From positions 1-64,000 of the forward strand of contig NZ_FZOJ01000003.1 of assembly GCF_900188145.1 (NCBI RefSeq): 64,000 nucleotides of DNA, written 5' to 3'. The translations under genes and the position numbers were made by a program. This DNA is from Anaerovirgula multivorans (GTDB lineage: Bacteria; Bacillota; Clostridia; Peptostreptococcales; Natronincolaceae). How positions within the stretch are numbered: position 1 is the stretch's first letter; each line of letters starts with the position of its first letter. The notes under the pieces are model-generated. The model was not told the DNA's origin. It made no database searches and saw nothing but the letters and a program-made list of their open reading frames with translations. This document shows, in pieces, positions 8,773-16,227 of this stretch.

Positions 8773-8798
8773 AAAAATAGAAACAGTTGAAACTATTG
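8727..8798. repeat. attL, left 72-bp copy of the inovirus attachment repeat
   Basis: Seventy-two bases identical to 15972-16043, covering the tRNA-Ala anticodon arm to its 3' end and 26 bases beyond. Looser similarity continues into the integrase 3' end. Integration into a tRNA 3' end with repair of the gene is typical of tyrosine integrases. Confidence 0.9.
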
Positions 8799-8866
8799 GT
8801 TTTAACTGTTTTGTTATTTTTTGGAAATTTCTATTTTTTTGCCTTTTTCATACCGTCAAGGTATCA

Positions 8867-9805
8867 CTACAATTTTACATTTTGTCCTCGTAATTTGTCT
8901 AATGTTGATAAACTTCTAAAATTATTCACAGTGTAAGCACTGGCTAAATGTGAATATCTTCGTGTCATTTCTAAAGTTGAATGTCCTAGAATCATTTGCA
9001 AACCGAAGGAATCACCACCATTCATTAAATACCTAGTTGCAAAGGTATGTCTAAACAAATGGGGTCCTAATCTTTTAATACCAGTTTTCTTTTTTAGTCG
9101 TGCAAAAAGCATCTTTACAACATCTTTTGATACTGGAGTTTTCTCCTGAGACATAAAAATTAAATTTGTTGGGTAATCTGGCATTGGTCTATATCCATTT
9201 AGATACTTAAATAATAGCTTTTTAGTATAAAGCCCCATAGGAACAATTCTGTCCTTTTCTCCTTTTCCTTTCACTTTTATGACATTTTGAGTGAAATGAA
9301 CATTATCTATTCCAAGGGTTAGTACTTCGTCACGTCTTAATCCACTATCAAGCATTAAGGAAATCATACACTTGTTACGAAGTCCAAACTCCGTATTATC
9401 GTTTATAGCTTTATAAAGTATTGATATTTCATCTTCGCTCAAAATTTCAATAACTTTATTAGGTGCTTTGGGCAGTTTTATTTTACTACCAATGTCCTCC
9501 TGTATATAACTTTCTGCATATAACCAGTTCATAAAAACCCTAACATGCTTTATATAAGTTTGTATTGTTTTTTTGGATATTTGCTTTTCAATATTGTTAT
9601 TAAAATGGTTATCCACTTGTTTACTGGATAAAAATATTTGATATGCTTTTATGTCACTGATTTCAATATCAATAACCAAAACATTTCCTATGAAATCCAT
9701 AAAATATCTTAGCATCCTATTATAATTCATAATGGTTATTTTACTATTTCCCTTCAATTGTTGCTCAATGTTAAATAACTCTATTGCTTTATCTAAAGTA
9801 ATCAT
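8867..9805 (-). CDS. Inovirus tyrosine integrase
   Basis: A 312-residue recombinase that inserts and excises the phage at tRNA-Ala. A SAM-like core-binding domain (about 1-100) precedes the catalytic domain, which has Arg in DSGLRRDEVL, Lys in VKGKGEKDRIVP, HLFRHTFATRYL and LGHSTLEMTRRYSH with the nucleophilic Tyr. Start chosen at 9805: this ATG overlaps the replication gene stop as ATGA and follows AAAGGAAAGGGG, so the two are translationally coupled. Its 3' end lies about 95 bp from the tRNA, the normal position for a site-specific integrase. Confidence 0.93.
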   Translation of the reverse strand: MITLDKAIELFNIEQQLKGNSKITIMNYNRMLRYFMDFIGNVLVIDIEISDIKAYQIFLSSKQVDNHFNNNIEKQISKKTIQTYIKHVRVFMNWLYAESYIQEDIGSKIKLPKAPNKVIEILSEDEISILYKAINDNTEFGLRNKCMISLMLDSGLRRDEVLTLGIDNVHFTQNVIKVKGKGEKDRIVPMGLYTKKLLFKYLNGYRPMPDYPTNLIFMSQEKTPVSKDVVKMLFARLKKKTGIKRLGPHLFRHTFATRYLMNGGDSFGLQMILGHSTLEMTRRYSHLASAYTVNNFRSLSTLDKLRGQNVKL

Positions 9806-10782
9806 GCAACTGCCCCTTTCCTTTTCCACTGGGTTTGTATGTATAGATTTTCATAATAATTGTCTTGTAATCTGCTTAAGAAGTTTTTATCACCATATTT
9901 TGTTAACTTTTCTTTTTTACTATAGGTATATTTCATAGCATCAATAATTGAATTAACTGCATTCTTTATAGATTCTAATATTGATTGTTTATCTATTTCA
10001 TAAGTATTTATTTCAACATGACCAATAAATTCATTAGAGTACTCTAAATTATCTTTATGATAGTCCTTTAAAAATATTAAGAAACTATCATAGATTCCTT
10101 TATCAATATCTAGTTTATAGTTTTCTGGCTTATTTAAGCCCCTAGAAGTAAAATAGCGTTTTGTATTAAGCATTTCTTTATCTTGGTAAATTTTATAGTT
10201 ATCTTCACCTTTTGAGTTTTCCTTAGACATATATTTACATGTGTATTTTGCAAAATCCTCAATGTTTTGTTTTTCTGTGATTCCTTCTACAAATACATAA
10301 CCTTGACCCCAAATTTTAGACAATTCCTTGAAATCTACATAAGGCATATTGAAATAAAGTACATGATAATGCACAGCACCACGTTTTTGAAATTCGGGAA
10401 TGCAGATGTATTTTAAAACATTACGATTCACTTTATAAAGCTGATAAGATAGTCTTTTATTGAACTTTGTAAACTCTGCATTGGCAGTTTTTAAGTCGGT
10501 TATGTTTTCTGCAAAGGTTAGGGTTAGGAATTTAGGTAGCTGTATATTTCCCTCAAAATCTGGAATGGCATTGACGTTACAGGATACAATATCAAATATC
10601 TTGTTTCTAGCCCTAGAGATGGCTTTATTAAAGTTATCTCTACTATGAGAACTTTCCCCCCTGGGACTTTTCAATCTAGGCTTTACGCCATAATTAAACT
10701 GCATAGACCTAGAGTATTTTTTAAGAATAATCTTTTTCCCTGCGATTTTCAAATGTAGGTTAGTAGATAGTAAATCCAACAC
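9802..10782 (-). CDS. Rolling-circle replication initiator (HUH endonuclease, pII-like)
   Basis: About 326 residues. Motif 1 is FLTLTFAEN, the metal-binding HxH is in RGAVHYHVLYFN, and the tyrosine motif is YTCKY (two Tyr spaced by three residues). This HUH layout nicks the plus-strand origin of filamentous phages and rolling-circle plasmids. Start is uncertain: GTG at 10782 has AGGGGG 8 nt upstream; longer in-frame starts at 10803 (ATG) and 10815 (GTG) fall on or near the hairpin at 10810-10831. It is the last gene before the integrase and next to the hairpin-rich origin-like region. Confidence 0.85.
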   Translation of the reverse strand: MLDLLSTNLHLKIAGKKIILKKYSRSMQFNYGVKPRLKSPRGESSHSRDNFNKAISRARNKIFDIVSCNVNAIPDFEGNIQLPKFLTLTFAENITDLKTANAEFTKFNKRLSYQLYKVNRNVLKYICIPEFQKRGAVHYHVLYFNMPYVDFKELSKIWGQGYVFVEGITEKQNIEDFAKYTCKYMSKENSKGEDNYKIYQDKEMLNTKRYFTSRGLNKPENYKLDIDKGIYDSFLIFLKDYHKDNLEYSNEFIGHVEINTYEIDKQSILESIKNAVNSIIDAMKYTYSKKEKLTKYGDKNFLSRLQDNYYENLYIQTQWKRKGAVA

Positions 10783-10809
10783 CTTTAAAACCCCCTTTGG
10801 CATTAAAGA

Positions 10810-11070
10810 GGACACTTCGCATTAAGTGTCCCTGTAGTCGAGTGAAGAAAACCACTTGCCCCGAAGGACTCGTTTCTATCTCCATTCGCTTTTAACATAT
10901 CAATAGACTTTCGCGGCATATCCTCAACAGAAAAACACTGTCTCCGGTATTCCACGATTCTATTGATATATTAAATTTTATGTGCTGAATTTTCCTTGCG
11001 AAGGGTGACAGGGGAGGAGGTAGAAATCTTGCTTTTTTTCTCCCTTCTCTTGTCAGCATAGCACATAAAA
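10810..11070. other. Putative inovirus replication origin / packaging region
   Basis: A non-coding block (10783-11413) between the replication initiator and structural genes. Three strong inverted repeats occur in series: GGACACTT/AAGTGTCC (10810-10817, 10824-10831), ATATCAATAGA/TCTATTGATAT (10897-10907, 10959-10969) and TTTTATGTGCT/AGCACATAAAA (10976-10986, 11060-11070), with more pairing inside the last. Filamentous phages keep their plus and minus origins and packaging hairpin in such an intergenic region. The nick site cannot be fixed from sequence. Beyond 11070 the stretch is AT-rich without a gene. Confidence 0.6.
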
Positions 11071-11413
11071 ACACTCTTTTATATTTATCTATTTCTGTAT
11101 GTAGTTGCTCTAGGTTCTAGGTTCACAGGTAGCTTGTCGAATCATGTCATGTATAGAATGTATATTGAACTTTATAAACCATGATTTTCAACGATTTTAT
11201 GGCTTTTATCTAGCTTTAAGGCTTGATTTAAGGTAATTATGATGGTTATATTGGATATTTTAACCTATGGTGCTATGGGTCAATAAAATCATTTATGCAC
11301 GATTATGACCTATTTCTAAAGCCTCCTAGCAAAAAGTAATTGCAATAGGTTCAAGGGTCTAATAGGTTGATCTATGTATATATATACGCATTAATGTATA
11401 TGATTTTCTTAAA

Positions 11414-11662
11414 CTAAATAATCTTTATCCATCGCATAACTACCATATAACCATAATAAATAGCAATAGCAACCAACCAAGCTTGTAATATAGCAAGTAT
11501 TTGACCAACAGGCACAATCCAATTTATTACAGACAAATCTATTCCCATACTAGAAATAGCAGAAAATGGAGAATCTGGAAGTATAGAAACAACCAAACTC
11601 AAAACACCACCCAAAGCTTTTATTATTAAATTAATAAGATGAAGAAAAAAATTAAATAACAT
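11414..11662 (-). CDS. Inovirus pVI-like membrane protein
   Basis: An 82-residue, very hydrophobic protein with about three membrane segments and a short basic end (MRWIKII). Start chosen at 11662, where AGGGGG lies 7 nt upstream; a longer frame to 11722 would overlap the previous gene without a ribosome site. Position directly after the pIII-like gene and length fit the pVI family that caps the virion tip and anchors pIII. Sequence similarity is not strong enough to prove it. Confidence 0.65.
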   Translation of the reverse strand: MLFNFFLHLINLIIKALGGVLSLVVSILPDSPFSAISSMGIDLSVINWIVPVGQILAILQAWLVAIAIYYGYMVVMRWIKII

Positions 11663-11681
11663 AAAATTTCCCCCTAAGAAG

Positions 11682-13079
11682 TTAAATAATATATTCTCTA
11701 GTAACAGATATAAGTCCAACATTAAAAATCATAAGGATAGACCAACGCATTATAGTAGCTAATGTATTAAACTTTGAAAAATCCCACGTAACCGTTTCTC
11801 CTAAAATTTCAAAAGAATATACGGGAGCCGAAGTTGAACCAATAAGACCTTGTACAGAAGAATATAAATCCCATGGAATACTAAAAGGAAATTTATTTAA
11901 AAGCCCAACAGTCCGTAAAGGTTCAAAATTCAATTGAACTAAATTATCCGGTTGAACTAAAAGACCTGTAAAAAATGCCCATATAGAAGATAACAAACCT
12001 GTTATCCCTGTTAAATCTGGTGTTGCAGGAATATCTGGAAATTCTGGATTATAAGGATAATCAATAGGTGGATTTAAAGGCGGATTATCTACAGGATTAT
12101 CTATAGGGTTATCTATAGGTGGGTCTATTGGTATACTAGTTGTACCATTCCATACGTCACTAGGAGTATCAACAGAAGGATTATAATCTTGTATAGGATT
12201 ATCTAAATAAGGTGTGGGCATAGGTTCATGTAATGGATTATTAACCCAACCTGTAGGAATAGGTGGTACAAGATATTTACCTTCATCTGGATTATCTGGT
12301 TCATCTACAGTCTTACCATCCCACCAAGGAGAATCCAAAGGTATAGATGTAGATGAAACATTAACATAATTTTCTAAGCCTAAATATCCAGCTCCCAAAA
12401 AATCATCATTTGATGCCACAGGATGATTAACTGTTTTTGTTTGATAACCCCCATTATACGTCCTTACAGTCAAATCAGATACATAATGTTTACCATTCCA
12501 AGATATGCTAACGCTAGGCGAACCATGGTCAAAATAATTCCTCAATGCTGTCGAAGTACCAGAACGAACTATAACATTAAAATTCTGTGAATTTGTTAAT
12601 GCATCAAAACCCCAAGCAGAAATATATGGATAAGGCGATTCATCGTTAAAATATCTTAAATGCGTAAGTGCTGTAGGATCATCAACAGATATTGTATTTT
12701 CCCCTATTTTAAAACCATTGTCCGATTGAGTTACAAGCTGGGGCATATATCCTTGATGAACACCTTCTCCTAATCCTTGCACATAATTATAAATCGAACT
12801 ATACAAAGCAGATGAAATGGCAACATAGCCCATAGTACCATATTCCTTAATATTTCTTAATTCTTGAACCAGTGCACTATCTGCAATAGACTCCCAATTT
12901 CTTTGTAATTCATAAGCACCGCCCATTAATAAAGCTGAACCTCCTACATATTTTACTATTGCTAAAAATGTAGCTAAAGTTAATCCTCCATCTGCATATG
13001 TTTCTACTGTTTGAAACCCTGCAATACTAGTCGTAAATAAAATTGTAAATATTAAAAGCCATATAAATTTTTTTTTCAA
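11682..13079 (-). CDS. Inovirus pIII-like adsorption protein
   Basis: About 465 residues. A signal peptide (KKKFIWLLIFTILFTTSIAG) leads an exported region, then a Pro/Asn/Asp-rich linker (about 270-340, with NPIDNPVDNPPLNPPIDYP) and a hydrophobic C-terminal anchor (about 440-460). This is the layout of pIII: receptor domains, flexible linker and membrane anchor. Start chosen as TTG 13079, 6 nt after GAGGTG; an in-frame GTG at 13088 overlaps that ribosome site. It sits between the Zot gene and the pVI-like gene. Confidence 0.75.
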   Translation of the reverse strand: MKKKFIWLLIFTILFTTSIAGFQTVETYADGGLTLATFLAIVKYVGGSALLMGGAYELQRNWESIADSALVQELRNIKEYGTMGYVAISSALYSSIYNYVQGLGEGVHQGYMPQLVTQSDNGFKIGENTISVDDPTALTHLRYFNDESPYPYISAWGFDALTNSQNFNVIVRSGTSTALRNYFDHGSPSVSISWNGKHYVSDLTVRTYNGGYQTKTVNHPVASNDDFLGAGYLGLENYVNVSSTSIPLDSPWWDGKTVDEPDNPDEGKYLVPPIPTGWVNNPLHEPMPTPYLDNPIQDYNPSVDTPSDVWNGTTSIPIDPPIDNPIDNPVDNPPLNPPIDYPYNPEFPDIPATPDLTGITGLLSSIWAFFTGLLVQPDNLVQLNFEPLRTVGLLNKFPFSIPWDLYSSVQGLIGSTSAPVYSFEILGETVTWDFSKFNTLATIMRWSILMIFNVGLISVTREYII

Positions 13080-13122
13080 TATATTCACCTCTTCTAAATT
13101 CTATAAAGAAAAAAATTGCACG

Positions 13123-13848
13123 CTACGCTATTTTTTTCTTTATAGAATTTTTCTGTTTTAAATCAGAGAATTTTTTATATGAATTATAGATTTCAGCATA
13201 TTTCTTTTTATAAACAAAAAACTCATGACCCATTTTTTCTCTAATACCGTACCATTTCTGAACTTGAACAAATAATGATATGCCTAATGCTTCTAAAATT
13301 ACTCCAAACAGTCCATAATTGTTACATTTACGATGAGCATAATCATATTCAAATAAACAACGAATTTGCGGGTCTATTAATCTATCAAATTGACTAACAA
13401 GAATAACATCAAAACCTAAATGCCTATGTTGCGTAAAAAAGTCAATCCATTTTTCTCTATATAGTCTATCTTCTTGACATTTCAGTTTTACAACAGTAGG
13501 AGAAAGGATTGACTGTGCTTCATCTATAACAATAAGGGTCTGACTTTCTATACCCACTTTATGAAATTTTAAGGCATAATTTATAAAATACTCTGGTTTT
13601 GTATGTTTTAAGGAAAATGTATATAGTTTTCCAATATTTTTATAGTTTTCATTTTTCAATTTGAAACCTATTTTTTTTCTTATTTTATTCCATTTAACAA
13701 TCTTAGGATTTTTACGAATATAATCGTAATTGGCTTGAAAATTACAAGCAATTACATTTTTTTGACGTTTAACAAGTTTAAATATAATCTCTTGAGAGAC
13801 TTTTAAAGATTTCCCGCTACCAGGGGTTCCTGAATAAAAATAAATCAA
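13123..13848 (-). CDS. Zot/pI-family phage assembly ATPase
   Basis: A 241-residue P-loop protein with Walker A GTPGSGKS (residues 7-14) and Walker B LIVIDEAQ (about 105-112), then FTQHRHLGFDVILVSQ, the typical Zot-domain stretch. Inoviruses use this ATPase to thread and coat ssDNA at the cytoplasmic membrane. It begins at a TTG with AGGAGGAG upstream. The tail after about 190 is only weakly hydrophobic, so a clear membrane anchor is not obvious. The name Zot comes from Vibrio phage CTX; it does not imply toxin activity. Confidence 0.9.
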   Translation of the reverse strand: MIYFYSGTPGSGKSLKVSQEIIFKLVKRQKNVIACNFQANYDYIRKNPKIVKWNKIRKKIGFKLKNENYKNIGKLYTFSLKHTKPEYFINYALKFHKVGIESQTLIVIDEAQSILSPTVVKLKCQEDRLYREKWIDFFTQHRHLGFDVILVSQFDRLIDPQIRCLFEYDYAHRKCNNYGLFGVILEALGISLFVQVQKWYGIREKMGHEFFVYKKKYAEIYNSYKKFSDLKQKNSIKKKIA

Positions 13849-13867
13849 TTAGAATCTCCTCCTATTT

Positions 13868-13899
13868 AAAGAGGATAGGGACATTATCCCTACCCCTTT
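13868..13899 (-). terminator. Hairpin between coat gene and Zot gene
   Basis: AAAGAGGATAGGGA (13868-13881) pairs with TCCCTACCCCTTT (13887-13899). It lies just after the major coat gene, where classical filamentous phages place a partial terminator. There is no long T-run, so it may only attenuate or protect coat mRNA. Confidence 0.5.
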
Positions 13900-13908
13900 A
13901 ACAAGATG

Positions 13909-14061
13909 TTACTTTTTAACCAAACCTTTGAAAATGCTAAGACCATTCTTCCAAAGCATGTAAGCACCAGCAACTACTAAAGCAGCGGCACCACCAGCCG
14001 CAATAACATCTAACATGTCACCTTGCAAAGCAGTAATAGCAGAACTCATTCCTTCTGGCAT
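13909..14061 (-). CDS. Inovirus major coat protein (pVIII-like)
   Basis: A 50-residue protein: MPEGMSSAITALQGDMLDVI, an Ala/Gly/Val membrane helix (about 21-35, AAGGAAALVVAGAYM) and a basic C-terminus (KNGLSIFKGLVKK). This matches mature pVIII: acidic amphipathic N-terminus, hydrophobic middle, positive DNA-facing end. There is no signal peptide, as in Pf1-like coats. AAGGAGG precedes the ATG at 14061. Position between two tiny membrane genes and Zot supports the call. Confidence 0.85.
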   Translation of the reverse strand: MPEGMSSAITALQGDMLDVIAAGGAAALVVAGAYMLWKNGLSIFKGLVKK

Positions 14062-14090
14062 AAATATAACCTCCTTATTTTTTTATTATT

Positions 14091-14204
14091 TTAACGGTTC
14101 CGTAAAATCTTAAGAAAAATTGCTAATCCTAAAGCACTAAAATATAATACGAAACCGATTAAAAAACCATGTTCAATCCCATGAATAAAATCATTTGTAC
14201 CCAT
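14091..14204 (-). CDS. Small inovirus membrane protein (pIX/pVII-like)
   Basis: A 37-residue protein with one membrane helix (GFLIGFVLYFSALGLAIFL) and a basic tail (KILRNR). The ATG at 14204 lies inside the previous gene (14-bp overlap) behind GGTGG. Filamentous phages have two such proteins directly upstream of the major coat gene that cap the end of the virion that emerges first. Confidence 0.7.
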   Translation of the reverse strand: MGTNDFIHGIEHGFLIGFVLYFSALGLAIFLKILRNR

Positions 14205-14325
14205 CAGACCACCTACTTACAACACCATGTGCAATCAAAATCCCTGATATAAAACCACCTACATATAGAATCGCTCCATAAATACGTTGAACTTCTCCTA
14301 TTAAAAAATGATAATTTTCTTCCAT
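14191..14325 (-). CDS. Small inovirus membrane protein (pVII/pIX-like)
   Basis: A 44-residue protein with a single hydrophobic helix (about 17-36, YGAILYVGGFISGILIAHGV). Its ATG shares one base with the stop of the preceding gene (TAATG), showing translational coupling. It is the first of the overlapping pair before the major coat gene. Confidence 0.7.
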   Translation of the reverse strand: MEENYHFLIGEVQRIYGAILYVGGFISGILIAHGVVSRWSDGYK

Positions 14326-14549
14326 TATGCTTTCTGTAGCTTGATGCTAGTAAATCTGTTTTTTACTATCAATATTGCATCTACCATTTCACCTTGTGAA
14401 AAATCTGCTTTTGAATCATCATCTAACATAAATTGTTCGTTTTTGTATGTCTTAGGGTCTGCTAGTTCAACGAATCGCAGGGTTTTCTTTCCTTCTCTTT
14501 CTAATATGTTTTTCTCTACAAATACCAATCCTTTTTTAATAAATTCCAT
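14325..14549 (-). CDS. Candidate inovirus ssDNA-binding protein (pV-like)
   Basis: A 74-residue soluble protein with alternating strands and the stretch LRFVELADPKTYKNEQFML, as in small OB-fold replication-accessory proteins of rolling-circle replicons. Gene V proteins of filamentous phages are of similar size, sit upstream of VII-IX-VIII and coat new ssDNA before assembly. AAGGAGG lies 9 nt before the ATG. The assignment rests on length, order and this stretch. Confidence 0.55.
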   Translation of the reverse strand: MEFIKKGLVFVEKNILEREGKKTLRFVELADPKTYKNEQFMLDDDSKADFSQGEMVDAILIVKNRFTSIKLQKA

Positions 14550-14577
14550 TTTTAAAAACCTCCTTGTAATTTTATAT

Positions 14578-14856
14578 TTAATACTCTAAATACACTGTAA
14601 ACTCAAATTCTCTAACTTCAACTTGTGATACTAACCCAAGGGGTGAACCTGCAATCTCTTGTGTATCTTTTAAAAATCTAACAAACATAAATTGTTCCTC
14701 TTCAATTTCAATATGCTTAATTTCTATACTGTCAACTCCTTTAACATATACATTTCTAAGGCATACTTCTTTTAATTTATGTAGGTTAATTGTGATTTTC
14801 TTTTCTTGCTTTAGTTGGTCTAATGTGATTAACTTTTGGTTATATTCGGTTAACAT
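14578..14856 (-). CDS. Inovirus early protein of unknown function
   Basis: A 92-residue soluble protein without membrane segments or a recognised motif, rich in beta-type stretches in its second half (SIEIKHIEIEEEQFMFVRF). AAAGGAGG precedes the ATG at 14856. It lies between the zinc ribbon gene and the candidate ssDNA-binding gene, so a role in replication or control is likely; it is also an alternative for the pV role. Confidence 0.5.
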   Translation of the reverse strand: MLTEYNQKLITLDQLKQEKKITINLHKLKEVCLRNVYVKGVDSIEIKHIEIEEEQFMFVRFLKDTQEIAGSPLGLVSQVEVREFEFTVYLEY

Positions 14857-14873
14857 TTTATTGACCTCCTTTA

Positions 14874-15041
14874 TTAATCTAAAAAAGATATATAATCAAC
14901 AAAATCTTTGCCACAATTAGGACAATGCCAAAATGATAAATTTCCTTCGTTAATTTCATTTTCATTTGGTTCTCTTTCATATCCTTGACAACCACAATCA
15001 TCACAAACATGTGTAATTCCTCTAGCAGTTCTTCGTTTCAT
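14874..15041 (-). CDS. Zinc ribbon protein of the inovirus
   Basis: A 55-residue protein with two Cys pairs, CDDC (13-16) and CPNC (40-43), plus a further Cys at 18, spaced as in a zinc ribbon. The N-terminus MKRRTARG is basic, suggesting nucleic acid binding. The ATG at 15041 follows TTAGGAGG. It is the first gene of the leftward operon and is transcribed away from the repressor. Confidence 0.65.
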   Translation of the reverse strand: MKRRTARGITHVCDDCGCQGYEREPNENEINEGNLSFWHCPNCGKDFVDYISFLD

Positions 15042-15185
15042 TTTATTGACCTCCTAATATTAATTATAGATTGTGTCCTCATGAAATACAGGCAGACTAT
15101 CGGCAATATATCGGACTTCCTTTTAATCCCATCGCATTTGTGATATAATTTTATATACCTATTTTGTATCTTGCTTTTCAGATTC

Positions 15186-15225
15186 AACACTATCAATTAG
15201 CTAGTGTTATACTCATGATACACTA
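15186..15225. promoter_or_regulatory. Candidate repressor operators
   Basis: AACACTA (15186-15192) and TAGTGTT (15202-15208) form a dyad, and a further ACACTA lies at 15220-15225. They are in the 238-bp divergent region between the leftward phage operon and the rightward repressor gene, where a lysogeny switch is expected. A TATAAT at 15144-15149 could serve the rightward transcript. Confidence 0.45.
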
Positions 15226-15279
15226 TCATTTTGCATGTGTCAATACTTTTTAGAAAAATTTTTTTTTGGAGTGTTTATA

Positions 15280-15522
15280 ATGGTTTTATTTGCTCAAAGA
15301 TTAAAGGAAATCAGAGTTTCCCAGAAAATCACACAAAAAGCTGTAGCTGAATTTCTAAACATAAAAGAAACTTCATACCAACATTACGAATACGGAAAAC
15401 GTGAACCTAATTACGAAACCCTTTTCAAGCTCTGTCATTACTTCAACGTCTCCGCCGACTATCTACTAGGGCTGTCGGATGACCCTATAATACATAGAAA
15501 GGAAGATACCCATGAACAATGA
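15280..15522 (+). CDS. Cro/CI-type (XRE family) repressor
   Basis: An 80-residue helix-turn-helix protein: FAQRLKEIRVSQKITQKAVA, then LNIKETSYQHYEYGKREPNY and FNVSADYLLGLSD, the classic HTH_3 arrangement. Start at 15280 (TTTTGGAG 8-9 nt upstream); an upstream in-frame ATG at 15235 lacks a ribosome site and would add a poorly conserved end. It is the only rightward control gene in the element, so it is probably the lysogeny repressor. Confidence 0.85.
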   Translation: MVLFAQRLKEIRVSQKITQKAVAEFLNIKETSYQHYEYGKREPNYETLFKLCHYFNVSADYLLGLSDDPIIHRKEDTHEQ

Positions 15523-15685
15523 AGAAAAAATACTATCAATGATGGAAGCTGTTGACAAACTAGAGCAAGATCAAACAAGACTAGAAACCGAAGTTCAGGA
15601 AATCAAATCGAATATCATATACATAAAGAAAGAATTACACTACATATGGAGTGGTATCCGAAAACTTGACAATCAAACAAGTTGA
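15512..15685 (+). CDS. Small coiled-coil protein
   Basis: A 57-residue protein overlapping the end of the repressor gene by 11 bp, with GGAAG just upstream. It reads MNNEEKILSMMEAVDKLEQD and continues as a charged heptad-like helix. Short coiled-coil proteins of this kind often follow HTH regulators in Firmicute phages; the role is unknown. Confidence 0.6.
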   Translation: MNNEEKILSMMEAVDKLEQDQTRLETEVQEIKSNIIYIKKELHYIWSGIRKLDNQTS

Positions 15686-15835
15686 AAATAAATTTCCCAA
15701 TTATAATTCTTCCTGAATAAAAAACGTTCGTGTTTTTTTGCTTTTTATAACTTCATGGGTCGCAGATGGCTATAGAAACTGTTACAGGTGAAAATATGAC
15801 TGATATTGCATTATTAAAATTTGTTAAATAAAAAC

Positions 15836-15860
15836 AACACCAATTAAGGTGTTATTTTTT
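15836..15860 (+). terminator. Terminator after the repressor transcript
   Basis: AACACC (15836-15841) and GGTGTT (15848-15853) pair around AATTAA, followed by ATTTTTTT. A 21-codon frame at 15769-15831 lies before it but is not supported as a gene. Nothing else is seen between 15686 and attR. Confidence 0.75.
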
Positions 15861-15971
15861 TATGTCTTTATTTATAATTTTTGCCTCATTAACCTTTGTT
15901 TGGTATTACTCGTGTAAATATATCACTACAAAATAAAGGGATTGTAAAAAACAGAACATACGTTCGGCATA

Positions 15972-16043
15972 ACTGGCAGTCAAGAGGTCAGGGGTTCAAG
16001 TCCCCTTATCTCCACCAAAAAATAGAAACAGTTGAAACTATTG
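15972..16043. repeat. attR, right 72-bp copy of the attachment repeat
   Basis: Identical to 8727-8798. It carries the original 3' half of tRNA-Ala without its 5' half, so no tRNA can form here. The two copies bound an insert of about 7.25 kb. Confidence 0.9.
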
Positions 16044-16110
16044 ATTTCAACTGTTTTATTATTTTTTGGAAATTTCTATTTTTAGCATTTTCTCCACCGT
16101 CAAGGTATCG

Positions 16111-16197
16111 CTATAATCTTACGTTTTGTCCTATTGACCTATCGAGTGTCGATAAACTTCTAAAATTATTCACAGTACAAGATTTAGCTAAAACTCA
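16111..16197 (-). pseudogene. Tail of a second, related integrase
   Basis: On the minus strand the last 25 or so codons read CTVNNFRSLSTLDRSIGQNV and then RL-stop, a near match to the C-terminus of the integrase at 8867. It lies outside the right attachment repeat, at the same distance from it as the intact integrase from the left one. It is the remnant of an earlier element at the same tRNA. Confidence 0.75.
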
Positions 16198-16227
16198 TTT
16201 TTAATAACATTTCGGCTAATTTCTATA

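Noticed and set aside
10892..11074. 60-codon minus-strand frame upstream of the inovirus Rep gene
   Set aside because: It lies across two perfect inverted repeats of the origin-like region, has no ribosome site and no protein-like composition.
13123..13848. Zonula occludens toxin
   Set aside because: The Zot domain here is the phage assembly ATPase; no toxin fragment or secretion evidence is present.
15769..15831. 21-codon frame MAIETVTGENMTDIALLKFVK before the phage terminator
   Set aside because: No ribosome site and too short to support; could be the end of a lost gene.
8697..16043. Integrative conjugative element or plasmid instead of a phage
   Set aside because: There is no relaxase, coupling protein or type IV secretion gene; the coat-like micro-genes, Zot and pIII-like genes fit an inovirus.
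15896..16204. 102-codon plus-strand frame at attR
   Set aside because: It reads through the tRNA 3' half and the antisense of the integrase tail; no ribosome site. An artefact of the repeat.
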